Source: Rhabdophis nuchalis
Lineage: Eukaryota > Chordata > Lepidosauria > Squamata > Natricidae
DNA length: 64,000 nt
Direction: 5' to 3'
Assembly: GCA_039707465.1 (NCBI GenBank)
Contig: CM077645.1
Span: 59,149,850 to 59,213,849, forward strand
Positions within the stretch are counted from its first letter, which is position 1; every line of letters starts with the position of its first letter. The notes under the pieces were generated by a model, which did not search any database, was not told the origin of the DNA, and saw only the letters and a program-made list of their open reading frames with translations. This document shows positions 53,701 to 64,000 of the stretch, one piece after another. Made by a program: the position numbers and the translations under genes.

Positions 53701-56700
53701 GAGTTAACTCATGTTGCTCTTAACCCTATTGAATAAAATAGGATTTATTTCTGAGCAATTATGTATAGGATTCCACTGTTAAACTCTAAATTAACAACTA
53801 TCACAATGACATATCTCTTCCTAGAAATAAAGACAGAATTACTGATATTCAAAAAACATACTTAAGAAAATCATGACAATAATTATGATCTATTAGTGGC
53901 AATAATAAAGATTATAAAGGTGATTATCCAGTTTTTTTCACATCACCTCAAAATAATCTAATACATTAAAATATGTATACATGTATTTTGTAAGTGTACA
54001 ATTCACACTCCAAACTGCATACTGCTTTCCTAATTTATTTATACCTTTTTAATTATTTTATAAATAACTCAAGGTGGCCAACATACTAATATTCCTTCCT
54101 CCTATCTTTTTTCTCATGGCAACTCTGTGAAGTGAATTGGTCCAAAATCAGACAGTTTTCATGCCTAAAACGGGGATATAATTCAGTGTCCTGGTTTCTA
54201 GTCTGATGCCTTAACCACTAGATTAACTGGCAATATTACCATTTTTTTTGCTCTCAGGAGTACCCAAGGAATTGTACATCTATCTGGTCTTAGTTAAGGT
54301 TGCAGAAATTTTCCTGGTAAAAATGGACTCTTTAGCTTCAAAAAAATTCAGGTACCCACTTCAGGCTCAGAAAAATCTGGTTGCTCCCAAATCAAGTCAT
54401 TCTCTTCATTTTAAACTCTGCAAAGCATCAATTTTTCTTTCCTATTCTATTAAGCCATCTCAAAGTCTAAACAGTTTAGTTCAATACACTAGAGCAGCGT
54501 TTCTCAAATAGTGGGGCGCGCCCCCCTGGGAGGGCGCGAGGCTCTGTAAAGGGGGGCGCGTTTGACCTCGGCAAATCGGCTCTGCCGATTCCCTTTCTCC
54601 CTCCTCCTCCCTCCCTCCACAGCCGGCATGCTGGCCACTGGTCGTCTTCCAGGGACTGCCGTTCCTCACACACACACACACACGCACGCACGCACGCACA
54701 CACACACACACAGAGGCTTCTCAGCTCCTGGAAGGAGCGGAGCGAGCGAACGAGCGATCAAGCACGGGTGGCCGGGGCAGGCTAAGGCGGGTGAGCCGGG
54801 CTGAGGAGACTCCGCGGGGAGTGGGGGCGGGGCGGGGACGACGACACACAGACAGAGAGAGGCACAGACACAGAGAGAGACAGGGAGGGGGGGAGGAATC
54901 AGAGAGTGACAGACACACACAGAGAGACAGAGAGAGAAAGAGAGAGACACAGGAAGTGCGTGAATGCAAGACACACACACACACACACACACACAGTGAT
55001 AGATGGGCAGACGAAGGAGAGACAGACAGAGATAGAGAGAAAGAAAAAGAAAGAAAGAAAAAAGTGGGAGAGAGAAAGAAAGACAGACAGAGAGAGAAAG
55101 AGAGAGACAGAAAGGAAAGAGAAAAAAGAGAGAGAAAGAAAAAAGAAAAAGAGAGAGAGAGAGAAAGAAATTTCTTTCTTTTTTTATTCTCTTATACTTA
55201 ATAAGGATACAGTGTTATGCAGAGGTGTACTTATAACAATTTTATAGACAAATGATACTATTTACAGTCGCGCGCGGGGGGGGGGGGCGAAATGTTTTCT
55301 TCTTCCTAGGGGGGGCCTGACAGAAAATAATTGAGAAACACTGCACTAGAGTGACCCTCCACTCTCTGCAGCTTTTGGAAACTGCAAATGCAGTTTATAC
55401 TTCAGTGGCCGTAAGGAAACTGAACAGTGAAACTATGTCATCTAAGTTACAAAAATAGAAACCAACACATAATAGAATTGTTATTGTTGAGAGAAAAGGA
55501 TGCAAGATGGGTGGCATATTATATTTAATCAATAAAATGAATAAAACAGCAATTTCCTTCGGATGGAAGAATTGCATATGCTACTAAAAAGGCAGCTCAT
55601 TAACATTAGCGTTAAGCTCAGGAATCAAAGCTTGCCTTTTGCTCACTCCATCATAAAGTGAGTCTTTTATTGTAAAAAGAATACTCTCCAGCTGCAGTAC
55701 TCCCTTCCCTAATTATTTTGGAGGAAAGAAATACTCCTGTCAGAGATTTGGTTTGATGCCTTCAAATATGTCTGCCCACTACAATGTAGGTAGTTCTCAT
55801 CTTATGACCACAATTGAGACCAGAATTTCCCTTGTTAAGCATGGCAATTGTTAAGTGAATCACACCCAATTTTACAACTTTTTGACATGGTTGTTAACAA
55901 ATCACTGTAGTTAACTGAATCATGTCATTGACTTTGTCAGAGGCTAATTGGGAAGGTTGCAGGTGGGGATCACATGGTTCTGGGACGCTGCAACAGTTGC
56001 ATGATCCTGAGTTATTGCAACTATAGCATGCCAGTTGCCAAGCACCCAATTTTTGATCACGTCTATAGGGTTTCTACTTCAGTTGTAAGCATGAGAGCTG
56101 GTTGTAAGTTACTATTTTCTGTGCTGTTGTAATTTTGAATGGCCATAAGTGAATGGTTGTAAGTTTAGGACTACCTGGGAATTGCAGAAGGACTGAGCCC
56201 TTATAATGGCGCCAAAGCAACACAGAGAGAAGACATTTTCCAAAGTACCAGTCTTCTATATGAACGTAACAGTAAAAAAAGTAATCTGCCATTTTTGAGC
56301 ACAATCTTCTCATTTTTAAAAAATGTGTTTGTTAAAAAGAAAAAAAGGTTGGCATGGACAGCAGATTCTACTTTGGCTTCTTCCCTTCTGATATGCACTA
56401 CTCTTTTTCCATGACTCCATTTTTTCTCCAAATCATATACTTATCATTTTCCTCTCAATTAGTAATGAAAAGTGCTGTCACTCCATTATTGTATTCCAAA
56501 TTTTAAGTTATTAGAAATTGTACTAATATAGACTATAGACTAAGCAAAATTGGAGTTTACTAACACTATATATTCCCAAATGATCTATTTGTTTAAGATA
56601 CATATTTATACCTGCACTCCCTCTAACTAGCCATCCTCATATTGGTACTCTCCATACTTTGGTCATTATGCTGGCTGATGACAAATTATAATTTAAAAGA

Positions 56701-59700
56701 CACCAGGACTCACTACTGTACGTTACTATTTTTGCCAAGCTGGTGTTTACCATGATGGAGATGGGGAGAATATAAACCAAAGGGAAGTATCTTACCATGA
56801 AATTGTATTATTTCATGTAACTGTACAGAACTTTGTTTTCTACACTTACTGTCCATCTTCACTCCATATTGCCATACATCTGTCTCCAACTTTCCAAGTG
56901 TGACTGGGGAGGGCAGACGCAGAACTATCAGAATTTGCAAGAGTTTCTGAAGGTTGTGTTGAAAGGAGGTCTTTAGTTAGTTCTATAACTTCCTGATGGC
57001 AGAAAAAAGCAACAATTTAAACATTAAGTATCTCCCCCTTATCCCCAAAACTTTTGAAAAGTATTTACAAACTGCAGCATATATAGTAACAGTCTGCAAG
57101 CACACAAAACTTTTTTTACAGTACAATATTTCAAAGTCAATGCCTAAAAGGCGCCCCAAAATCAATGAGATAGCAAATACAGCCCTTGTCTGCAGCCATT
57201 AAAGAAGCTGGGAAAATATAGTAAACCTGCATACTACTGCATGACTCATTTAACAACTACCTTTTCCTAATCCTAGGAAAAGACTTGCCTGTTTTAATGA
57301 AAGGCACTCATGTCTCAGTAGACTTTTAAGTAATTTTAGAATTGAATCTGAAATATTACATAGCCTAGCCTTTTTTGAATATTTATTTTCTTAGGAAATA
57401 GCATATACGAACAATTACATATAAATATCTCATTCTGTATTCGTATCATTATATTTCAGGTAATATAACAGAAGCAGAAAGAATAAGAAATAAGAAAAGT
57501 ATTCTGGGTTGATTTTTTTAAAACATTTTTTATTAAAAATAATTAGGCACAAAATATCTATGTATTCTAGGAAGCAGCAAAACACAATTTTAATATATGC
57601 GAAACATACTTCAATAAAATAGGTAAAAGAACTAGGATTTCCAGATTCTGTGCTAAAGCAGGAATAACCAATTTTTTAAATGTGTGCGCGTACACGCACA
57701 CACCCGGACACCATATTTTTCACACTACAGGACCATAATCTAGGTTTAGAGGAGGAAAACAAGGGAAAAGAAATCAGGCGAAGCCTGACAGGACCACAGA
57801 TAGGTGTCCTCTCATGAGCCAGCTCTTGACTTCTGCACTATGGAAAAGAGACAGAAGAGGCAGGCAATGACAAAGACAGAAGAAGCAGGGTTCAGCACTG
57901 TAAAAGGACTCTACCACTGCGGCCCGGCTGCTATTCACCAAAGGACCGGCACAGTCCACCTTTGGGGGGATATGCGTCTTATAGAGTAAAAAATACAGTG
58001 TGTGTGTGTGTGTGTGTGTGTGTAACAAAATAAAGTTTTAAAACAGTTTTAAATAGAACATCTGTAAAAAAAACCTATACCTGCATTTTTAACAGATTAT
58101 CATTATCTACTGAAGGAACACAACATAACCTTTCCACAACTAGTGGAGCCCTGCTATGTTGGGGCTACTTATCTACACCAGTGTTTCTTAAAATGTGAGG
58201 TGCAACCCAGAGGCTGTGAATGACCCACTGCAATTTTTTTGTTTTTAAAGAAGGATTGACCAGGTGTGAAGATCCAAGACTTCTATGCAAAACTCTGACC
58301 TAGTACAGGAGTGGGGGAGATATTTACAAGAATAAATCTAAAAGGGAAATGTCAATATTGGACTTATGTCACTGTCACTGGGTTGGGAGAGAATATAAAA
58401 AGAAACTTGTAACTTGCCAGCTTTATGAAAATTGAAACATTAATAACAGCACTGTAACAGAACTGATTTAAGGCAATACAAACCTATTTCTTTCTTCTTT
58501 TCCTCAATTTTTGAATTAAACTGATTGCTTTCAAAATGAAACCCAGCTTTTACCAATTATGAAATAAACAAGTCACCCTTCTCATCAAGGCTTTAAATTT
58601 TATTGGGTCCGTTTGCTTATTTCCAATGCAATGGTTTCTATTGAAGTTGTTTTATTTGATGTATGGGTAAAACTGTAATGATTAAAAGTGACATATTTTG
58701 CCAAGCTTTAACATCAATGAAATAATTAGTTTTAGCGAGTGAAGAATATTACAATATTTGTGTACCTTTTTCCTAAAAGATAACAGTTTGGGGAAGGCTA
58801 TACTGCATGAAAAAAATTAAACGTCAAATAGCAGTTTTTGAAATATTGACCAAATCTGACCCAATGAAAGGGGAAAAAAGAAATAGGTTGTGATGCAAAA
58901 ATGGATATAACCAGAATATTTTCAGAGAAAAATATTTAAATACTTTTGTCTTCACTGCTACTCATCTTTTTAAAAATATACTCTATTATGACTCTCACCC
59001 TGCTGTGTTTTTATGCACCCGGAAGTTGAACTACAATTAATTCAAATGTTAGTTAGTCACCTTTGAATTACAAGCTGCACAGCATTTTAAAAGAAAATTG
59101 TAAAGAACTCACAAAGTCTATGTGGTTTCAGAACCTTACCATTTGAATATATTTCCCTTAGTGAGCACATTAAACAATCCCTGCTTAACTGACTGCTGTA
59201 GGATAGTATAACTGGGAATGTTTTAACACTCAAGAAAGATACTGTGAAAAATGACTCATTAAAAATAGATGGCAGAAAGATGGCAAATGCTAGCTTAAAT
59301 GTATTTTCAATATGCTCTTACACAGAAGAAAATTACTTTAAAATGATACTTTGTATAATGTATAATACTAAACCAGACTTCAAAATATTTTTATTTATAA
59401 CCATATTTATGCGATTGTGGACTACAATCTCTTTAAGCAGATGATAGCCCTAGTTCTTCTGAAACTAATTTAATCTATAAGAAAAACATTAATATTTACA
59501 TAATAATTTTCTACTTTATACTTAATTAAGCCTTAATCTTATTTTGGAGCACATTCTGATTAAGAGACTACTATAACAAACATTAAAACATAAGAAGTTC
59601 CCTGTCAGTTTGGACCCCTGGACCATCTACTCCAGTAGTCTCTTATAGAGGCTAACCAACTTCACAAAGACATCCACTAGTCTCCTAGCAGATGGTCTTC

Positions 59701-59909
59701 AGAAGCAGTCAAATGAAATTCTGCAGAGCTCTTCTCTATATAGGAAACATTCAATTCAATTAGCAAATTTATTTCTTCTCAGTTCTCACCTGCAAATCTT
59801 TCTTGAGTTTTAATAAATCTTCATTATCTCCATTTCCTGTCAAAGCAGCTTCAACTTGCTGTAACTGAGCTTTATAACTAGCCAATTGTTTTGCCAGGTC
59901 TTCTGACAT
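50587..59909 (-). CDS. SMNDC1: SMNDC1 (SPF30), complete coding region in five exons
   Basis: Exons, in transcript order: 59909-59790, 56992-56850, 53522-53361, 51607-51454 and 50724-50587. Together they are 717 bp, or 238 residues plus stop, equal to the human protein length. The start is MSEDLAKQLASYKAQL, with a coiled N-terminal region. The Tudor domain is at about residues 70-130 (WKVGDRCMAIWSEDG, then CYEAEIEEIDEENGTAAITF), with aromatic residues that bind symmetric dimethyl-arginine. A highly basic coiled segment follows (REYKKKKALKKAQRIKELEQ), and the C-terminus ends YNVRHLMPQ. SMNDC1 is a nuclear spliceosome component needed for tri-snRNP joining. All splice sites are GT-AG and phases match. 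The ATG is the first codon of its exon, so the 5' UTR must lie in an upstream exon not found here. A hAT-ended element and a SINE sit in the intron 53523-56849. Confidence 0.97.
51454..51607 (-). CDS. SMNDC1: SMNDC1 fourth coding exon
   Basis: 154 bp, encoding the Lys/Arg-rich coiled region from KEMIAQQREYKKKK to NKKGQ, ending in phase 0. The donor is GTGCGT. Confidence 0.96.
51608..53360. other. SMNDC1 intron
   Basis: AT-rich, with no confident repeat recognised. Confidence 0.6.
53361..53522 (-). CDS. SMNDC1: SMNDC1 third coding exon
   Basis: 162 bp, encoding the rest of the Tudor domain (FSGYGNAEVTPLLNL) and the EEGRKAKEDSGNKPMS linker. The donor is GTAAGT. Confidence 0.96.
54048..54232 (-). 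mobile_element. tRNA-derived SINE in an SMNDC1 intron
   Basis: The minus strand reads GCCAGTTAATCTAGTGGTTA, AGGCATCAGACTAGAAACCA and, further on, a CACCTTGAGTTATTTATAAA tail. It is the same family as 21123-21355. Confidence 0.75.
54495..55343. mobile_element. Non-autonomous hAT-type element (849 bp) in an SMNDC1 intron
   Basis: Starts CAGCGTTTCTCAAATAGTGG and ends TTGAGAAACACTG. Perfect 8-bp duplications CACTAGAG flank it (54487-54494 and 55344-55351). The interior is GC- and CpG-rich, then (AC)n, then purine-rich AGAGAC/GAAA DNA. This is the inverted form of the module found at 7070-7330 and 33420-33720. Confidence 0.9.
55787..56177. mobile_element. TIR-ended interspersed repeat, copy 3 (inverted)
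   Basis: Begins TAGGTAGTTCTCATCTTATG and ends GTTGTAAGTTTAGGACTACC + TG, the clearest inverted termini of the family. It is oriented opposite to the other copies. Confidence 0.8.
56850..56992 (-). CDS. SMNDC1: SMNDC1 second coding exon
   Basis: 143 bp, EVIELTKDLLSTQPSETL to SEDG plus two bases of a Gln codon. It contains the start of the Tudor domain. Confidence 0.96.
57707..57997. mobile_element. Probable TIR MITE next to (GT)n
   Basis: The right end GCGTCTTATAGAGTAAAAAA + TACAGTG mirrors the left end CCATATTTTTCACACTACAG imperfectly. The interior is unlike its surroundings (CTGCGGCCCGGCTGC). It is followed by (TG)n at 57999-58023. Confidence 0.55.
57999..58023. repeat. (TG)n microsatellite
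   Basis: About 12 units, adjoining the end of the MITE. Confidence 0.95.
58178..58235. mobile_element. hAT-like terminal fragment
   Basis: CAGTGTTTCTTAAAATGTGA resembles the left terminus of the element at 54495. No right end was found. Confidence 0.5.
59587..59705. mobile_element. Interspersed repeat fragment, reptile-wide type
   Basis: ACATAAGAAGTTCCCTGTCA and GACCATCTACTCCAGTAGTC resemble a repeat common in reptiles. It lies within the SMNDC1 intron between the first two coding exons' upstream acceptor regions. Class not assigned. Confidence 0.45.
59790..59909 (-). CDS. SMNDC1: SMNDC1 first coding exon
   Basis: 120 bp, 40 codons from the ATG (59909-59907), ending KLKKDLQ in phase 0. The acceptor TTTTTGTAG abuts the ATG directly. 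The donor is GTGAGA. Confidence 0.96.
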
Positions 59910-60485
59910 CTACAAAAATAAAAAGAAGCTATAATATAAATCAAATTAATTGTATATACAATTTAATGGCCAGATTATTCATTTATTTATTAATTAAGAA
60001 TTTTATTTCAAGCCCCTTGTTTTTCTGTATTTGAGACCATAAAATAAAATGAATTGAGATTATCAGGCTGAATACTATAAATCTTCATAGTTAGCATAGT
60101 TAGTAATTATGAAAGAGTAATGTAAATTTATATATTATTGTATGGTTATTTATACATCAACTTCAGCATGTTGATATCTGAACTACAACTGAACATGATT
60201 AAAAATGATTTAATATTAAAAATTCCAATAGAAATAAAAGTTTTATTAACACTATACAGATGCTCAAAAGTTTGACATATACACTTATCTTTTTTTTAAA
60301 AAATTAAATAACATTTAAGAGAAAAATATAAAGCAGACATTGTTTCAGAAGGTATTAGAAAAATCCATCTGTATATTAATTAGACTCAAGTTTCATATGG
60401 CATAGATTTGAGAGACATAGATTTACTAGGCTACGAGTAATTCTTTTAATTCTGGTAATAACCACAAAAACAAAACCTAGAATTA
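59910..60485. other. Probable SMNDC1 5' intron
   Basis: AT-rich sequence upstream of the ATG exon. No CpG-rich promoter or 5' UTR exon was recognised. Confidence 0.5.
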
Positions 60486-60736
60486 CCGTATTTATTCGAG
60501 TATAACGCACAAAATTTTCTACCAAAAAAAGAACTCAAAGTTTGGGTGCCCGTTATAAACGAGGGTGCACGTTATAAACGATTTTTATCATGGCCGCACG
60601 TGTTCAACAACGTTTGTCACTTACAATGCTTGGTCTGAGCCGAGAAAAAGTGAAACAAAATTTTATACCGATTTTAAATCGAAAATTAGGGGGTGCGCGT
60701 TATACACATGTGCGCGTTATATTCGAATAAATACAG
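60486..60736. mobile_element. TIR element with TA target duplication (251 bp)
   Basis: Inverted termini CCGTATTTATTCGAGTATAA and TTATATTCGAATAAATACAG are flanked by TA on both sides (60484-60485 and 60737-60738). A TA duplication suggests the Tc1/mariner group. Internal GCGCGTTATA / TATAACGC motifs extend the terminal pairing. No transposase. Confidence 0.82.
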
Positions 60737-60884
60737 TACCTTTCTACTACCAATTTGTAGGTGTATAAAAAGCCTTTTGCATACACAAACATTTTCTGCC
60801 TAGAAACAAAAATAGTGCTGCTTGATAGGCTACTATTTTTAATATTAACAGAAACGTGCAAAGAGGAACAATAATAATAATAAT

Positions 60885-60930
60885 CTTTATTGTCATTGTA
60901 CTAAAATTACAATGAAATTGGTTGAACTAC
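60885..60930 (-). mobile_element. Retroelement 3' end with (ATT)n tail
   Basis: The reverse complement of the 3' terminus at 11375-11422, followed on the minus strand by ATT repeats instead of GAT. Confidence 0.7.
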
Positions 60931-61544
60931 AATGAAGTACAATATTGAGCAGAATGGAATTTTGCAATGAATGTACTTCAAATAGAACAAGTTACAACAT
61001 AATATTCTCCAAATGTTTTAGACTACATTATCATAATTCCCCAGAAATTTGGCCAAAGGCTACATGCTATTAAAGATTTATATAGAAATAAAAACAAACA
61101 TGAAATAAAGGTAAGAAAAATAAAAGATAAAAATGTGTGAAAAGTTGGTTAAATAAAGGTAAAAGAAAAGAGATACAAATAAGTAACTCCCAATTTTCTT
61201 TGGAGCAGTCACTAATTAAGAAACTTTTATTTTTCCTACCTCTATAAGGATGCATGGTACTTCCTTTCTTCCCATATTTAATCAGGAAATCACCATTTTG
61301 AAAAAAAAGTCCAAAAGTATTATTGTCTCACCCCCGATCAAACAGATCAATTTTGCCATTTTTGCTAACTCCATTATTTTGACAATCCATTTTTTCCACT
61401 CTACATATTTCAAACTTTGCTCATAATCTTACTGCAGTTACCATGTAAAAATCCAATCTCTCACAAGTCTTTTCTAATTGGCTATCCATAAAGTTCTGGT
61501 TTCATTTCAATGTTAATCTTTAATATTCCTTGCATCATTATATT
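60931..61544. other. AT-rich non-coding stretch
   Basis: No feature was recognised. Part of it may belong to the retroelement whose tail lies at 60885. Confidence 0.5.
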
Positions 61545-64000
61545 TATTTATTTATTTATTTATTTTTCACATTTATAACCCGCACCCATCTCACCATAAA
61601 GGGACTCGGGGCGGCGAACAGAGATTTAAAATCAATTATACATAAATACAAAATATTAAATAATAACGAAATTAAATCAATATCCTGCTTAACTTAAAAT
61701 AAGTTTAAATTTAAAACCCAAATTACAGTTTTGATTTGTTATAAAATAATGGGTGTGGAGTAGATCATGCTAGGCCGGCCAGATGAAAATAATAAGTTTT
61801 TAGGTGCCGGCGAAACAAGCGGAGGTTGGAAGGTAGGCCATTCCAGAGGGTAGGGCCCACCACAGAGAAGGCCCTTCCCCTGGGAGCCGCCAACCGGCAT
61901 TGTCCGGTCGACGGCACCCGGAGAAGACCCTCTCCCTGGGAGCGAGTCGGTCAAAGGGATGTATGGGGCAGAAGACGGTCTCGAAGGTAGCTAGACCCCG
62001 TGCCATGGAGCACCCTGAATATGGTCATCAAAACCTTGTAACGCACCCAGTAGGTCACAGGTAGCCAGTGCAGCTCGCGCAAGAATGGTGTTATGTGGGA
62101 ATGTCTTGAGATTCCCATGATCACCCGCGCTGCCGCATTCTGGACCAACTGCAACCTCCGAGTGCATCTCAAGGGGAGCCCCATGTAGAGAGCGTTACAG
62201 TAGTCCAGACGAGAAGTCACGAGTGCTTGAGTGACTGTGCAAAGGGCATCCCTGTCCAGTAAGGGGCGCAATTGACGGACCAGGCGAACCTGGTAAAATG
62301 CCCCCCTGGCCACGGCCGCCACCTGATCCTCAAGGGACAACCGGGAATCCAGGAGGACTCCTAAATTGCACACTCTATCCACGGGGGCCAAATTTTCATT
62401 CCCTATGGCCAGCGATGGTGTCAACTGGCTAAACCGGGAAGCACAACCACTCGGTCTTGGACGGGTTGAGTTTGAGTTTGTTACTGCCCATCCAGATCCG
62501 TACGGCCTCTAAACACCGGGACATCACCTCAACGGTATCGTTGGGGTGGCTTGGGGTAGAGATGTACAACTGGGTATCATCAGCGTACAGATGGTATTCT
62601 ACCCCAAAACCACGGATGATCTCACCCAGCAGCTTCATATACGTGTTGAATAGGAGTGGCGAGAGGACCGACCCCTGCGGTACCCCGTATGCGAGGGGCC
62701 TAGAAGTCGACCTCTGCCCCCCCGTCAACACGTATTGCGACCGATCAGAGAGGAAGGAGAACCACCGCAAAACGGTGCCACCCACCCCCAACCCCTCTAG
62801 TCGGTGCAAAAGTATACCATGGTCGATGGTATCAAAAGCCGCTGAGAGATCTAACAAGACCAGGATAGAGGAACAACCCCTATCCCGGCCCCTCCAGAGA
62901 TCATCTACCAACGCGACCAATGCTATGACCGGGCCGAAAGCCGGACTGGCGCGGGTCTAGATAATCAGTTTCCTCCAGGTGACGAGGAAACTGCTGTGCA
63001 ACCACACTCTCTACAACCTTCGTAAGAAAGTGAAGGTTGGAGACCGGACGATAATTAGCCAATAATGCTGAGTCCAGGGAAGGCTTTTTGAGGAGGGGTC
63101 TCACCACCGCCTCTTTCAAGACGGTAGGTAAGGACCCCTCACGCAGAGAAGCGTTCACAATGGCCTGGAGCCAGCCTCGTGTCTCCTCCCAGGATGCCAG
63201 TACAAGCCAGGAGGGACAAGGGTCTAATAAACATGTGGTGGCCTTTAGTCTCCTCGCCAACCTGTCCATGTCCTTGGCAGTAACAAAGTCAAAGTCTTCC
63301 CATAAAATAGTCTCAAGGCCTGCATCGGATACTTCCACCGGACCACTATCTGTGGAGGGCAACTCACTCCGAATCTGAGTGATTTTATCCTGCAGATATT
63401 CTCCAAATTCCTCGGCTCGGCCCTGCAAGGAGGACTCTCCCGGTGGAGAGTCACCCCAAACAGGGCCGCCGGGCGGTTCTCTGCGGATGCGATGAGGGTG
63501 ACACAATACTTGCATTTGGCCACCCTCATTGCCACTAAATACGTCCTCAAATGGGCTCTTACCAGTGTTCGATCAGATTCAGATCGAGAGGATCTCCACC
63601 TACTCTCTAGGCGTCTCTTGCAGCGTTTCATCTCCCTCAGCTCCTCAGAAAACCAAGGAGCCCGGGTGGGATGATGCCGTGTGAGGCCGCAAAGGCGTGA
63701 CACGGTCTAAGGCCCCCGCGGCCGCACTATACCATGCTGCCACTAGGTCCTCAGCCGCGGCACGAGTCAAGGATACAGGTATTGGCCCAAGCTCCTTCTG
63801 GAACTTTTCAGGGTCCATCAGGCGCCTGGAGCGGAACCATCTGGGTGTCTCTGGCTCCGCCTCCCCGCGGTGAGATGAGGCGATTGGAAAGTCCAGCCGA
63901 AGGAGAGAGTGATCTGTCCATGACAAGGATGAGATGACTAAGTCCCCGGTTCCAAGATCACTTCTCCACTGGCCAGAGACGAAAATAAGATCCAGCGTGT
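61545..64000 (-). mobile_element. L2-like LINE, antisense, running off the right edge
   Basis: The 3' tail (AAATA)n sits at about 61545-61566 and the 3' UTR at 61567-61800. The coding region continues past 64000. The reverse transcriptase resembles the L2 clade of the CR1 group. The element is 5' incomplete in this window and probably lies in the SMNDC1 first intron or upstream of the gene. Confidence 0.88.
61739..63926 (-). pseudogene. Decayed L2-like LINE ORF2 (endonuclease end, reverse transcriptase, C-terminus)
   Basis: Coding similarity runs through at least five successive frame segments on the minus strand: 63926-63645, 63703-63245, 63515-62901, 62920-62429 and 62424-61951, with a C-terminal scrap to 61739. 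The ORF therefore carries several frameshifts. Visible landmarks are the end of the endonuclease (TDHSLLRLDF), the RAPWFSEELREMKR linker, ANYRPVSNLHFLTKVVE, motif A LLDLSAAFDTIDH, motif B GVPQGSVLSPLLFNTYM, and catalytic YADD in YHLYADDTQLYIS. The C-terminal domain has SRLDYCNALYMGLPL. The protein would have reverse-transcribed the element RNA at a nicked target. The 3' end recurs as fragments at 9129-9600, 12850-12925 and 15354-15800. Confidence 0.9.

Noticed and set aside
54791..55247. Arg/Lys/Glu-rich frames of up to 136 codons
   Set aside because: Translation of purine-rich simple repeat inside the hAT element.
62429..62960. 167-codon + strand frame opposite the LINE
   Set aside because: Shadow of the minus-strand reverse transcriptase, which carries the catalytic YADD.

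Overview
The window is vertebrate nuclear DNA, most likely from a squamate reptile and probably a snake. It is AT-rich, intron-bearing and dense in squamate-type repeats: CR1 and L2-like LINEs, a tRNA-derived SINE, hAT miniature elements, a DIRS retrotransposon and a compound GATA/GACA (Bkm-type) microsatellite. No prokaryotic features are present.

Two host genes can be read from their exons, and they converge. MXI1 (MAX interactor 1, a bHLH-leucine-zipper repressor) is on the + strand. Its last three coding exons lie at 36006-36120, 38190-38361 and 40757-40920, followed by a long 3' UTR. The exons for its N-terminal Sin3-interaction domain and start of the basic region were not found, so positions 1-36005 are probably MXI1 intron or upstream DNA. 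SMNDC1 (SPF30, a Tudor-domain splicing factor) is on the - strand. All five coding exons are present (59909 down to 50587) and add up to 717 bp, or 238 residues. This tail-to-tail MXI1/SMNDC1 order is the one I know from human 10q25.

Layout. 15-5863: a nearly complete DIRS-type tyrosine-recombinase retrotransposon inserted in a pyrimidine-rich ~113-bp tandem array (1-14 and 5864-6755). 6756-7830: GC-rich DNA ending in a hAT-like terminus. 8056-9600: a TIR element, a hAT MITE, a palindrome and an L2-like LINE tail. 9600-16020: mostly AT-rich non-coding DNA, with an inverted pair of Penelope-like tails carrying hammerhead-ribozyme-like motifs, split by an L2-like insertion. 16840-19612: a CR1 LINE with a long open reading frame nested in an antisense L2-like LINE. 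19613-36005: SINE, microsatellite and hAT relics, including a 1.4-kb hAT-ended element at 32587-33992. 36006-42800: 3' part of MXI1. 42800-48870: intergenic. 48870-59909: SMNDC1, with a hAT-ended 849-bp element in an intron. 60486-64000: a TA-flanked TIR element, a retroelement tail and a decayed antisense L2-like LINE running off the right edge.

The least ordinary observations are these. (i) Three elements with hAT-like ends but different termini share one interior module: a pyrimidine tract, then (GT)n, then GC-rich DNA. (ii) The DIRS internal complementary region matches both asymmetric ends of the element and its empty site can be reconstructed. (iii) Two head-to-head hammerhead-like motifs occur in Penelope-like tails. 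No database search was run, and all family names rest on recognition from the sequence.
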